64,000 bases of DNA, taken from the NCBI RefSeq assembly GCF_029784135.1, contig NC_073746.1, positions 109,896,661 to 109,960,660 on the forward strand, written 5' to 3'. The DNA is from Toxorhynchites rutilus septentrionalis (taxonomy: Eukaryota > Arthropoda > Insecta > Diptera > Culicidae). Made by a program: the position numbers and the translations under genes. The notes beneath the pieces were generated by a model. It was not told where the DNA came from and ran no database searches. It was given only the letters and a program-made list of their open reading frames with translations. This document shows, one piece after another, positions 44,177 through 53,582 of the stretch. Position 1 is the stretch's first letter; the number at the start of each line of letters is the position of its first letter.

Positions 44177-45135
44177 GGGTAAATGATCTTGATTTGTTCA
44201 ATTTGGGGTGTTTTTACGCAACTAGTAAATGCAAATCGACTTTTTTTCATGAAAATCACACATAATCGATACGAGTTTGGTTTTGTTGAAAAGTCTCTAG
44301 TTGCTAATACTACCATAAGGTGTTGAAATTATTCAAATTTTTATGTTTATTAACGATTTTCCTTAAAGAAGAATTATGATCATGGTTTGACCACCTTTGA
44401 TCATGGTTTGCCCAAAAAAATGATCATGGTTTGTCCGGTTTTAGAAATCTCCATTTTTGAATGAAAACATTCGAATTCACAATTAGATGTTGCATTTATC
44501 ATTGCTTGAGTTTACTGTCATCATATTGATTCATTCATAATTTAGGCTTTCTTCAGAATATTGCCTTTTCTTGGGCATTTTAGAAGTGTTCACCTCAACA
44601 CAATCAACACAGAAAAACCATACTTCTGCTATGCGCGAAGCACACCATAAACAAACATAAACAAACTGCAGCGCGCCAAGCGGTTGCCATAGAAATCATG
44701 TGGACAAAACAACATTATTGAATTGGACAACTCATGATCAGAATTGAGTTCATCAAAATGCGTTAATTTAATGGTTTAGCTATGTGAATCCGATACAAAT
44801 GGTGAGCAGGCATGATGTTTACAATATTTATAAGTGTTGTAATCCAGAAAAGGTCTGAATACGTGCCAAATAATCATCTGGTGATCGATTAAAAGTTAGC
44901 TCGAATGAGGGGCGCATTGACACAAATAGAAGGTGTATTTTATAATCCTTTAAAACATGTGATTTCGTAAAAATATACTATCAAACTACTATAAATAATG
45001 TAAAAGGCAATTTCATTTATATGTTTCGAAACATTCGAAGGCCTTATTTGACACAGGAGCGCTGAATTAGAGCATTCAAAAAAGTGGGCAAACCATGATC
45101 ATATTTTCGACTGGACAAACCAAGATCATTTACCC
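44177..45135. mobile_element. Non-autonomous TA-flanked DNA element, 959 bp
   Basis: The ends GGGTAAATGATCTTGATTTG and (complement of the right end) GGGTAAATGATCTTGGTTTG are nearly identical over 20 bp. They are flanked by TA at 44175-44176 and 45136-45137. Removing it with one TA restores the retrotransposon frame LLDTYNEIFANQ. Near each end lie extra copies of TGATCATGGTTTG (three at 44373-44440, one inverted near 45091). There is no transposase frame. Confidence 0.85.
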
Positions 45136-46580
45136 TATCTAGCAGAAAAACTTTTGCGTTGTCTGGAAGATTCTTCAACATTTCATATGTGATTTGGTCA
45201 AGACCTGGTGATGAAGCTTTTTAGTGCGGAATCTAACTCTTCATATGAGAAATTTATATTCAAAGGAGAGAGAAAATCAATGAAATCAACATAATCAGTT
45301 ACCTCAGCTATTGTTTTGAAATTCAAAAAAATAGGAGAATAGTTGGTTGAGCTTGACGTATGAGAGATAGATTTTCCAAGTTCTTCTGCAATCGTCCGTG
45401 GATCAGTGATTAAGCGATCGCCTACTTTCAAAGCTGCAACACTTGAATTTTTAGATTTGCCTGCAGTTTTTTGAACAGTTTTCCAAACTTGTTCGCATGG
45501 AGTTCGTAGGTCTATCGAAGAAACACAGGATTTCCACGACGACGATTGTGACTTGCGAATAATCCTGCGAGCTTTGGCTTTCGCAAGAGAATAAGAAATT
45601 TTATTTTCATCATTCATATATGAATTGAATTGCCGAAGTGCTTTTTTCCGTTCCTTCATAGCAGCTGCTACTACTTCGTTCCATCATGCAGGCTTGGATC
45701 GTTTAATTGTGGAGGATGTTTTTGGAATTGACGAGGTTGCGGCATTGACGACCGTGGAAGTAAATAATTCTACCCTATTTGAACTGGATGAGGCATTTTC
45801 TGAATTAAGGCTGTTTGACACAATGTGTCTGTATGAATCCCAATTCGCTGCAGAAGTGATCCAATGAGGTCTTCGTTGATCTGATAGAGCTTTCGATGAC
45901 GACTCAATTATCAATGGAAAATGGTCACTCGAACACAAATCCGAATGTACTTCCTAATCGAACTGTATACTTAAACTGGGACTGGCTAGGGACAAATCAA
46001 TAGCCGAGTATTTGTTGGTTGCCTGACAAAAGTGAGTGTACGATCCGTCATTTAAAATATTCAAATTCATGGAATCTATGATCGCTTCTATGACATTGCC
46101 TTTAGCATTGGAAGAAGAACATCCCCAATATGCACTGTGAGCGTTAAAATCTCTAGTAATGAACACGGGAGTCGTTAATTGTTCAACAAGGCGCTCCATA
46201 TCGTTTTTTGAAATGTTTAAGTTCGGTGGAATGTACAGACTGCAAATTGTGAATTGGAAAGGGAAATTTACACGTGCTGCTACTGTTTGTAACTCAGTAT
46301 TCAAGTCAATCTCAACGGATTGTATTTTTTCGTTAATACACAAAGCAGTACCTCCAGAGGCGCGCAGATAATAATCATCGATCGTGTAGTAAAGCTTATA
46401 ATTCCTCAAACTAGTCTTTCTGATGTGGTCAAAATGTGTTTCTTGTAGACTTATGATTTCTGGGCAATATTCGTGAACAAGTAGCTTAAGTTCGTTAAAT
46501 TTATCATAAAATCCGTAGCAGTTTCATTGTAGGACTTTAAAACCCATTAGGAAATAGAACATCGGAGCTAATTGTTAGTT

Positions 46581-47975
46581 CTAAATATTTTCATCTTCAC
46601 AGCTACTATTTTGATTCAATAAAATCGAATTGATGATAGCTTGTGATAGGGAGAACAAATTGGATAATTCTGAAGAACTTGCTTGATTTGGGAGAGGATT
46701 TTCAACACTCTCAGTATCCATTGTACTTACTTCGTCTGATTGTTTGCTTATTGTTTCTTCGGGGAGAGACACAGGATATTGTGCTGTTTTCATCTTGAAT
46801 TGAAAACTTTGCGGATGTGGTTCGGGTGTCATCGGTGTTATCTCTGTCGTCATTGTCGTTCATGTTGTCGTAGTCGTATTTGCTGAATTGTCGCTGAGTT
46901 TTGTTGTCAGTGAGTTACTATCGTTGCTGCTGGGTGATACAGATGTATGGTGATCTTGATGGCGATTCGTTTCGATGATCTGCGGCTGTGATGATGGTTG
47001 TGAAGGGCTTCCGTTCTGATTCTCCGATGTCCGTGTGACCTGAGCGTAACTTCTCGTGTAAACCGGTGCTTGAGGGACTTGTTGTTTTCTCCTTTTTCGC
47101 GCTTCCTTAATAGAGATTCGTTCTGTAACACGAATGCGTTGGATTTCCTTTTCGTCCATGAATATCTCACAAGAACGATCAAAAGCTGAGTGGGATTTTC
47201 CGCAATTGACACACTTCTCCGGGGATGAACAGTTGTCACCATGGAAAAGTTCTCCACATCTGGCACACATACGGTTGCGATTTCTACAATGCTTTTTCGT
47301 GTGTCCAAATCGCAGGCAGTCTTTACACCTGAATGGGTTAGGTACATATATTTCAACTCTGCATCTATAAAATCCTTCATTAATAGGTAGATATCCTAGA
47401 TTGAAACTCAAGATGAATTTTCCAGTGGGCGTCTCTTTCATGTCCTTGAACATGTTAATCCTTTCAACCTTTACTACGTGTGCGTCCTTTAGCTCCTTCT
47501 GGATTGCTTCATCCATAAGTCGGGTCAAGTCCCAACAGTAGATCGTTTCGTATGTGAGGTTAAGTGTTGAATGCTCTGTAATCTTGATCTGCATCGATTC
47601 TCCAAGCTGAGTTTGTTGTAGCAACTTATTCGCTTGCTGTCGATCGACAGTCTTCAACAATAGGCAGCCATTTTGTATTCTGCTGATTTCTATGTTCAAG
47701 GTTATCGCGTCCATTGCTTTTTTGATAAAGAATGGACTTACTTTGTCCATCGACTTGTCTCCATCCTGCCGTTCCAGAACCAGGAACCGCGGTCCGTTGT
47801 TGTTTCCCTCGAGGCGCATTGCTTTTGTGAACTGGATTTCATTTGATCCGTCTCTGTGTCCACCACGCTTATTCATCTGCTTTTGTTTTTTTCGTCTGGT
47901 GACTGGGTTCTGATTCGCTGAGCAAAGGCCCGAAACACGAGCCAAATGCCCAGGAGCCTCCTCTAGGGTCCTCAC
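46581..47975 (-). pseudogene. ORF1 of non-LTR element 1 (nucleic-acid-binding, zinc knuckles)
   Basis: A frame of 371 codons starts MRTLEEAPGHLARVSG and ends in TTTTT. An in-frame TGA then separates a further 90 or so codons (MTTEITPMTPEPHP ...), so the original protein was probably about 465 residues. Three cysteine motifs follow one another in the C-terminal half: CKDCLRFGHTKKHC (true CCHC), CARCGELFHGDNC and CVNCGKSHSAFDRSC. Such ORF1 proteins coat the element RNA. The Ser/Thr/Asn-rich tail has no domain. The TGA may be a nonsense mutation. Confidence 0.82.
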
Positions 47976-48017
47976 TCATAACCCCTACAGCACAGGGGTT
48001 TTTTTTTGAGATACCTT

Positions 48018-48340
48018 CACTACAAGTACATTGAAAAGGCCGACATTGAAAGACAAAGGAAATATGTACTTGGCGAGCTTTTCCAAAAACGTGTTACTCT
48101 CACGAAGTCTGAACTCGAACTGTGCTTACTAATTATTTTTGTGTCTGCCTGGTAGTACCGAACCTGTTGAAAGAATTCTTTGTTCGATGAACATAATATG
48201 GGCAACGAGAAAGTCGCGACTCAGTGTTGGATCCCTAATAGGTAAGATAATTGTGAAACAGAACATCGATCTGGAATGTAAAAATTTCTATGATGACATT
48301 TCTAAAAATCCTGATATGCTTCGCAAAGACTCTCCGTAAT
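48018..48340 (+). pseudogene. hAT transposase C-terminal relic
   Basis: The frame YIEKADIERQRKYVLGELFQ (48024 onward) shifts near 48137 to CLPGSTEPVERILCSMNIIW, then RKSRLSVGSLIGKIIVK and FYDDISKNPDMLRK. This matches the hAT dimerisation region (S-x-x-VER-x-FS-x-x ... KSRLS ... L-x-x-L). The rest of the transposase is missing on the left, where retrotransposon 1 ends. No protein can be made from it as it stands. Confidence 0.72.
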
Positions 48341-48498
48341 CTGAGTATGAACGAATAAAATTCGTTGTAGAAAACAAAGTAGGTAAATCTAAGAATGTTT
48401 GATTGTTTGGCTTTATTCCGGGCTTTGTTCACTCATTCTTAAAATTCTTCAAAAAATTGCATTTTGTTTATATTTTTACTCACGTTTTTACTGCTGAA

Positions 48499-48993
48499 CT
48501 ATTTGGTCAGCTTAGATTTGATAGGTTTTCCTCCATCAACTTTTTCTTTAGTTAATAACTCAACTGCAAACACGTTACAATTTGAGTTTGCTATAGTATC
48601 CAAAAGATGAGATTCTGACCTATCTTGGTCTATTAGACATTTTGTGAATACATGAAAATTATCGATCTGAAAAAAGCAATACGTTTCGCCGGAAATCAGA
48701 TTCAAGATTTCTTCACACTCAATCGCTTCATCCTTCGAGCTCAGATAAATTTCCGATCGTTTCGAAACTGCTTGTCCATTTGGCGAAATGAAAACAGATT
48801 TAGTCGTGAGAAAATAATAACGCTTCCCGAGGTTCGTCTGCACCTTGCCGCGCACCGTAGCTCTGAAGCTGAGCGCCAAACAAGCCTTACACTTTGTCAA
48901 CACTCTTGTTGTGTGTTGCGTCGTTATTTGGTTGCATTTAATTGCCAGTGAAATTACCGTGAAACTCGCCAACGAGTATGCTGCGCGCTGCAC
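48499..48993 (-). CDS. Unrecognised 164-codon open frame
   Basis: Starts MQRAAYSLASFTVISLAIK, which could be a weak signal or anchor, and ends KPIKSKLTK. It holds five Cys and a KRYYFLTTKSVFISPNGQ stretch but no family I recognise. There are no neighbours that suggest a role and no splice signals that clearly extend it. It may be a chance frame or part of an unknown gene or transposon. Confidence 0.22.
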   Translation of the reverse strand: MQRAAYSLASFTVISLAIKCNQITTQHTTRVLTKCKACLALSFRATVRGKVQTNLGKRYYFLTTKSVFISPNGQAVSKRSEIYLSSKDEAIECEEILNLISGETYCFFQIDNFHVFTKCLIDQDRSESHLLDTIANSNCNVFAVELLTKEKVDGGKPIKSKLTK

Positions 48994-48999
48994 ATGCTG

Positions 49000-49760
49000 G
49001 CCAGCGTGAAGGTATTGGACGGGGTTAATGGCTCAAAACTATCGCGATTGCAATAGTGCTTGCAGACCCGTCGGCCCAGTCGTGCTGACATGGTCCAGGT
49101 CAATTTATGCAACCCGAACCGCAGCTTCCATGCGCCCCACATTCTCTGGCCAGCATCCCAACCAACGAGAACACAGAAATCTGCAGTGGCGACACAAAGC
49201 GGCACCTCTCTAAACTCTCTCGGGAGAGCATTTGTAGTCAGGGCACGTTTATGCTGTCAGATTGGGTCCAAAGTGTGACCATAAATGGGTAAACGGTTAT
49301 CTTGTGGTCCAATCAATTAAAGTCATAATATGTTGTGGTTTTTTTTCGCTGGTGGTCTATAATTCACGGTGGATAAAATTGTTACACAGGTTGTTGAAAG
49401 CTCAACCAATGGGTTAGAAATCTAGATCGATTATAAGACTGATTGATAGCAGCTAGCGTGTTGACACGAAGGCGGTGATTTATGATCGTTCAGAAGTTTT
49501 TTTTTGTCGAAAGAGCAATATGTAGAAACTACCGGCTAACGTTGTTTTACATTGCTGTGAATGCGCTTGATAATATTTTACATTCTAATCGTGTGCCTTT
49601 TCGAGGAACGAAGTGTAATGTTAATACACAGTAGTTTTTGGTTTCTTATGATGTATTCATTGTAATCTAATTAGCTAAAAACTCATGAGCCGAGATCAAG
49701 TCGAAAGGTGTTGTTGAATATATATATTTTCTCAAAACATGTAAAAAGTCTTTCATATTA
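49000..49760. other. Intergenic DNA, no feature seen
   Basis: The 49.0-49.2 kb part is less AT-rich and has short open frames on both strands with no motif. I see no gene, tRNA or transposon end that I can support. Confidence 0.45.
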
Positions 49761-49764
49761 GAAA

Positions 49765-49918
49765 AATCTATAACTGGAAATTGAAATGCATATTAAAACT
49801 TATATCATAAAAGTTCCAGTTATAAGCATTCGAAATCTTTCATTTTTCCCTGCATTTTCTTTGTTTAGGTTTTCATTTCACCCCCACATACTCCGGTTAG
49901 ACGTAGTCCCACGTTAAA
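49765..49918 (-). repeat. Dispersed repeat with GACGTAG end, copy 2
   Basis: Inverted relative to 16965-17110: CCAGTTATAAGCATTCGAAA, TTTCATTTCACCCCCACA and ACTCCGGTTAGACGTAGTCC match that copy in order. It ends about 30 bp before the DD37E element at 49948. Confidence 0.6.
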
Positions 49919-49947
49919 AAATAGAAGCGCCTGATGTGACTACACTA

Positions 49948-51245
49948 TAGGGTGTGTCACATCAAATTGCATCACGGAAAAAACGCTGTAGAAATTTGAT
50001 TTTTAGGAATTTTATCTTCAGCTTTCGCTTATAATCAGATAAGAGTGTATAGATCACGTTGGCCATGCTTCACTGTCAATTTTTCGTAAATTTGGAAAAA
50101 TGTCGTCGAACGAAAAAGAGCGTCGTGAATTAATCCTGTGCACTCATTTCGAGAATCCGGAGTTGTCATATCGGGACATCGGTAAGATGCTGGGAATCGT
50201 CCAATCCACGGTCAGCAGAGTACTAAAACGATACTTCGAGAACCTAACCATCGACCGGAAGGTGAAGAACGGCAAAAATGGATGCTCCGTCAGTGAAAAA
50301 GATCACAAGCGCGTAGTTAAGCAGTTTAGACGTGATCCGAGAAGTTCGGTCCGGGATGTCGCCAATAAGCTGAATTTATCAAGTTCATTCGTCCAGCGGA
50401 CCAAGCAGCGGGAGGGCCTGCGTACATACAAGGTTCAGAAGGCTCCTAACCGCAACGAAAGGCAAAACATGGTGGGGAAGACGCGAGCCCGGAAGCTGTA
50501 CACCGAAATGCTGACGAAGCCGCATTGTCTGGTAATGGACGACGAAACCTACGTCAAAGCGGACTTTCGTCAGCTGCCGGGCCTGTTGTTCTTCTCCGCA
50601 GAGGACAAATTCAGCGTTCCGGAGGAGATTCGCAAGCAGCAACTATCCAAGTTTGCCAAAAAGTACATGGTGTGGCAAGCGATCTGCTCTTGCGGAAAGC
50701 GGAGCGCCCCCTTCGTGATGACCGGCACGGTAAACGGGCAGGTTTACCTTAAGGAGTGCCTACAGAAGCGCTTACTACCACTATTGAAGCAGCACGAGGG
50801 CCCGACCATCTTCTGGCCGGATCTCGCTTCGTGCCACTATTCAAAGAACGTGTTGGAGTGGTACGAAGCCAACGGGGTCATCTTCGTGCCAAAGGAAATG
50901 AACCCGCCCAACGCGCCGGAGCTTCGTCCAATAGAGAAATATTGGGCGATTATGAAGCAGGCCCTCCGGAAGAACCCAAAAGTTGTCAAATCGGAGGCGG
51001 ACTTCAAGAGAAAATGGATTTCTGTTAAAAAAAAACTACAACCTGACGTTGTACAGAACCTTATGGACGGGGTAAAGAGGAAGGTGCGAGCATACGGGCT
51101 TGGGCTCGAAGTATGAATAAAAAGAAAATGCCAAAAGTTGTTTAATAGTTTTTATTTTACTGTCTAAAATTTTCAAAAGGATCGGTCTACTGGGCGAATT
51201 TCTACAGCGTTTTTTCCGTGATGCAATTTGATGTGACACACCCTT
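49948..51245 (+). mobile_element. ITmD37E-type transposon, copy 2
   Basis: It is 1,298 bp long, exactly as the nested copy at 2376-3673, and flanked by TA (49946-49947, 51246-51247). The left end reads TAGGGTGTGTCACATC, with T instead of A in the second position counted against the other copy's AAGGG. The right end is GATGTGACACACCCTT. The transposase frame is intact. Confidence 0.94.
50100..51116 (+). CDS. DD37E transposase, full-length frame (copy 2)
   Basis: 338 residues from MSSNEKERRELILCTHFENP to YGLGLEV, with the same helix-turn-helix and catalytic segments as the copy at 2505-3521: VMDDETYVKADF, FWPDLASCHYS and RPIEKYW, with 37 residues between the last two acids. By eye eight residues differ from that copy, among them H/Y near residue 24, E/K near 133 and T/I near 260. 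None is a catalytic acid. It is the best candidate in the window for a still functional transposase, though its left end has a changed base. Confidence 0.94.
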   Translation: MSSNEKERRELILCTHFENPELSYRDIGKMLGIVQSTVSRVLKRYFENLTIDRKVKNGKNGCSVSEKDHKRVVKQFRRDPRSSVRDVANKLNLSSSFVQRTKQREGLRTYKVQKAPNRNERQNMVGKTRARKLYTEMLTKPHCLVMDDETYVKADFRQLPGLLFFSAEDKFSVPEEIRKQQLSKFAKKYMVWQAICSCGKRSAPFVMTGTVNGQVYLKECLQKRLLPLLKQHEGPTIFWPDLASCHYSKNVLEWYEANGVIFVPKEMNPPNAPELRPIEKYWAIMKQALRKNPKVVKSEADFKRKWISVKKKLQPDVVQNLMDGVKRKVRAYGLGLEV

Positions 51246-51247
51246 TA

Positions 51248-52518
51248 GATCTATGCGACAGGAATTCAAGTTTTTCCGAAAGTGTGATATTTTTTCAAAG
51301 AATTCATGTTAAATTGGCGTTAATTTTGTGAAGGAGTGAGAGTTTCTCCATCTGGTTCTATAGTTATGAAACACTGGAATTATAGTTTTTTGAATGTTTC
51401 GCGCCTGAACACAACAATAAAGTTGAAATGGCCAGTCTTATAAATGAAGATAGTTATTGTACTCTACACTATATACTTCAATTCAACTGACTTCTGACAT
51501 ATCTCTGGAAACTCAGAAAAGATGAGTGGTTCTATAGTTGTGAAACGCAGTGTACAACCAAGAATAACGAAAATGAAACCCATCTGTTTTGAAAGTTCAA
51601 TATTTTTTGTTGTTAATCTAAATCGGTTCACTTGTTCAAAAGTTATGATTTTTTGAAAAAGATCGTTTTTGGGAAAAAGTGGAAAAATTGATTTTTTGGA
51701 CCACCCTTAAATGGAAATGGGCACCCTACTGAATAAAAATATGGGTCTAATATTTTGCGATAAAGAACAATATTACCACTTTTGACGAAAATCTGAGAAC
51801 CACTATACCGGTTTGGCATGGAATGGCTGTATATATATTTAAAATATTTTAAATGTACTCAAAAATTCTCAAAAATTGAATTCACGGTAAAAACTTTTGT
51901 ATATTAAAAGACCCACCCGTCGATATTTTTGAATACACTTTTATTAAAAAAACTCTCTCAATTCAATAAATTTTGACATACAGTGGTGTGGTGTCGGACT
52001 TTCAAAAATGGAGACATGGATTTTCAAAAATTTATGAAATATATATAGAAATGTATAGAATTGTATAGAAATTATACAAACAATATTTTTATTATATGAA
52101 ATTGGTCATATCTTGAGAACGGACAACATGTTACAAATAGTTTTTCATGTAGAATCATATAAAGATCCGATTTTTCATATTACTTTTCTTGCATTGCTAC
52201 GATTTCTCAAAGAATTAAAATTTTATTTTTTTTATTCTATCTCCATTTTAGAAAGATATAAACATACCGTTCATCGTGTCGTTGCTTGACCTAATTTAGA
52301 AGCTAAGGTACATTGTTTTTATATTCCGAACAAAATGCTCGGCGGATGTCGAGAAATGAGGCAACTATCTGTACGTTACTACAAAAATCAGTAATCTTTA
52401 CTGTACAGAACCTGCACCAAAAAATAAAAAAATCTGTACCACATAAATCTGTACATGTGTCATCACTGGTGTTAAGTTGTAATGGGAACAAGTATTACTA
52501 GGGATTATGACGACGATG
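51248..52518. other. Intergenic DNA, no feature seen
   Basis: AT-rich sequence with recurring TTCTATAGTTRTGAAAC phrases (51358, 51532) that hint at an old duplication. No coding region is supported. Confidence 0.45.
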
Positions 52519-52520
52519 TA

Positions 52521-52865
52521 TTAGGCTGTCAAAAAAGTCCTGCGGTATTTCCGCGAGGTGTCGTTGTAAGCGCGTAGTTCTAGTTGTATTCATTGTATCG
52601 AGTCATACTATAGCTTGTTGGAAAGGTATTTTTGAGCGCTATAATATAGTCCTTGACAAAGAGAGTCACAAAGAAGCTCGATGTATGGGTGCCACACACG
52701 TTGACGCAAAAAAACATCTTTGACCGTATTATGAAGTAGGCATCTCGTTGGGAACAAGTCATCGAACAAAACGGCGCATATTTGACTTAAAACAGATGAT
52801 TGTAACTAATTTTATGAACAAATGAAAATTAAAAAAAATACGGCAGGACTTTTTTGACAGCCTAA
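52521..52865 (+). mobile_element. Internally deleted mariner A derivative, 345 bp
   Basis: The ends TTAGGCTGTCAAAAAAG and CTTTTTTGACAGCCTAA are flanked by TA (52519-52520, 52866-52867). The 5' 150 bp, a 60-bp internal piece (ACAAAGAAGCTCGATGTATG) and the 3' 140 bp match copies A1 and A3, with two large deletions between. Its ATGAAGTAGGCATCTCG shares the TAG of copy A1, so it descends from that branch. It has no coding capacity. Confidence 0.92.
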
Positions 52866-53191
52866 TATATTGCTACGATGTTGTTTTAGAATACAACTAC
52901 CATTGCGAAACCTTTTGTGCAAATTAGTCGCCGATAAATCGCTCGTTCGAAATGCAAATGTAATACGGGAGAAACAAAATATTGCATCGTAAGATCCACC
53001 TTTGCCAACAGCTCCAAACATTTGTCTGACAGTTGAGAAGGTAAGATGCTATTTCGATATTACTTCAATTTTTTGTTCACAAATCCAAGGTGAAAAGATG
53101 AAAAAGAATCACCACGTCGGTTTTCATAACGTCAGACGGAGAATGTTCATGTATTATTGAATCACACGTTCGCATTGTTGTTTTTATGCTT

Positions 53192-53205
53192 TGTCAGGGG
53201 CTGAT
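53192..53205. repeat. Target site duplication of non-LTR element 2, left copy
   Basis: TGTCAGGGGCTGAT, identical to 59324-59337. It directly borders the poly(T) that marks the A tail of the minus-strand element. Confidence 0.9.
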
Positions 53206-53582
53206 TTTTTTTTTTTTATTTAAATCGTTTATTTTTACAGGCTCAGTTACATAGGTTTAAAGGAGCCGAACTCCTTACTGTATTGTTACTAGTATATATA
53301 CATTTTTCCTTAATTCTAATGTTAATAATATAGGAAACCGATTACTCGCGGTCAACTCGAGTTTAGAAGGGTGACATATTTTCTTCAGGAAAAGGAGGGG
53401 ATATGAGGATATGTTGACAATGATCACACTCACACTCTCAATCACACTCATCACACTCATCACACTCAATTCTTAAACCTATCTTATATCTAATATGTAT
53501 TTACATTTCATCTTATTCTTAAGAAGGGATCCGATCTCTCACAAAGGAAAAGGAAAAGGAAAAACTAAGGGTATAAGGACAA

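Larger units (their letters stand above)
42027..46540 (-). pseudogene. ORF2 of non-LTR element 1 (endonuclease-RT-RNase H), broken
   Basis: Pieces in order on the minus strand are as follows. The endonuclease start (KVLQ, stop, NCYGFYDKFNELKLL, with TGA for the usual Trp) lies near 46530. ISLQETHFDHIRK, then FITRDFNAHSAYWG (46.2 kb) and SSDHFPLIIE (45.9 kb) complete that domain. Linker frames run to 45198. The RT finger region (SFWNESIVIPIEKPNK) is near 44.1 kb, with further RT and thumb fragments at 43.8-43.3 kb. RNase H begins at FIFTDGSKI (43.0 kb) and ends with EPSHMRIRGNEIVDDLAK (42.5 kb) and a LCRLRTGH ... CRCPLTVEHFL cysteine motif. Many stops and shifts make it non-functional. Confidence 0.82.
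41929..48000 (-). mobile_element. I-like non-LTR retrotransposon 1, decayed, with nested insertions
   Basis: On the minus strand it runs from about 48000 to a 3' tail of TAAA repeats at 41944-41927. It holds ORF1 with zinc knuckles, then ORF2 with endonuclease, reverse transcriptase and RNase H. Two later insertions split it: a TA-flanked DNA element at 44177-45135 and a 179-bp retrotransposon 3' end at 42508-42686. The RNase H domain and simple-repeat tail fit the I group; a precise clade would need a tree. Confidence 0.8.

Noticed and set aside
44373..44440. CRISPR-like short repeats (TGATCATGGTTTG, three times)
   Set aside because: The spacing is irregular, the genome is eukaryotic, and the repeats are subterminal motifs of a TA-flanked transposon.
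52868..53040. Possible inverted ends TGCTACGATGTTG and TTGCATCGTAAGATC
   Set aside because: The match covers only about seven bases, with no target duplication and no other copy seen in the window.
53400..53475. TCACACTCA microsatellite considered as an independent locus
   Set aside because: It lies inside the 3' untranslated region of the full-length retrotransposon and is part of that element.
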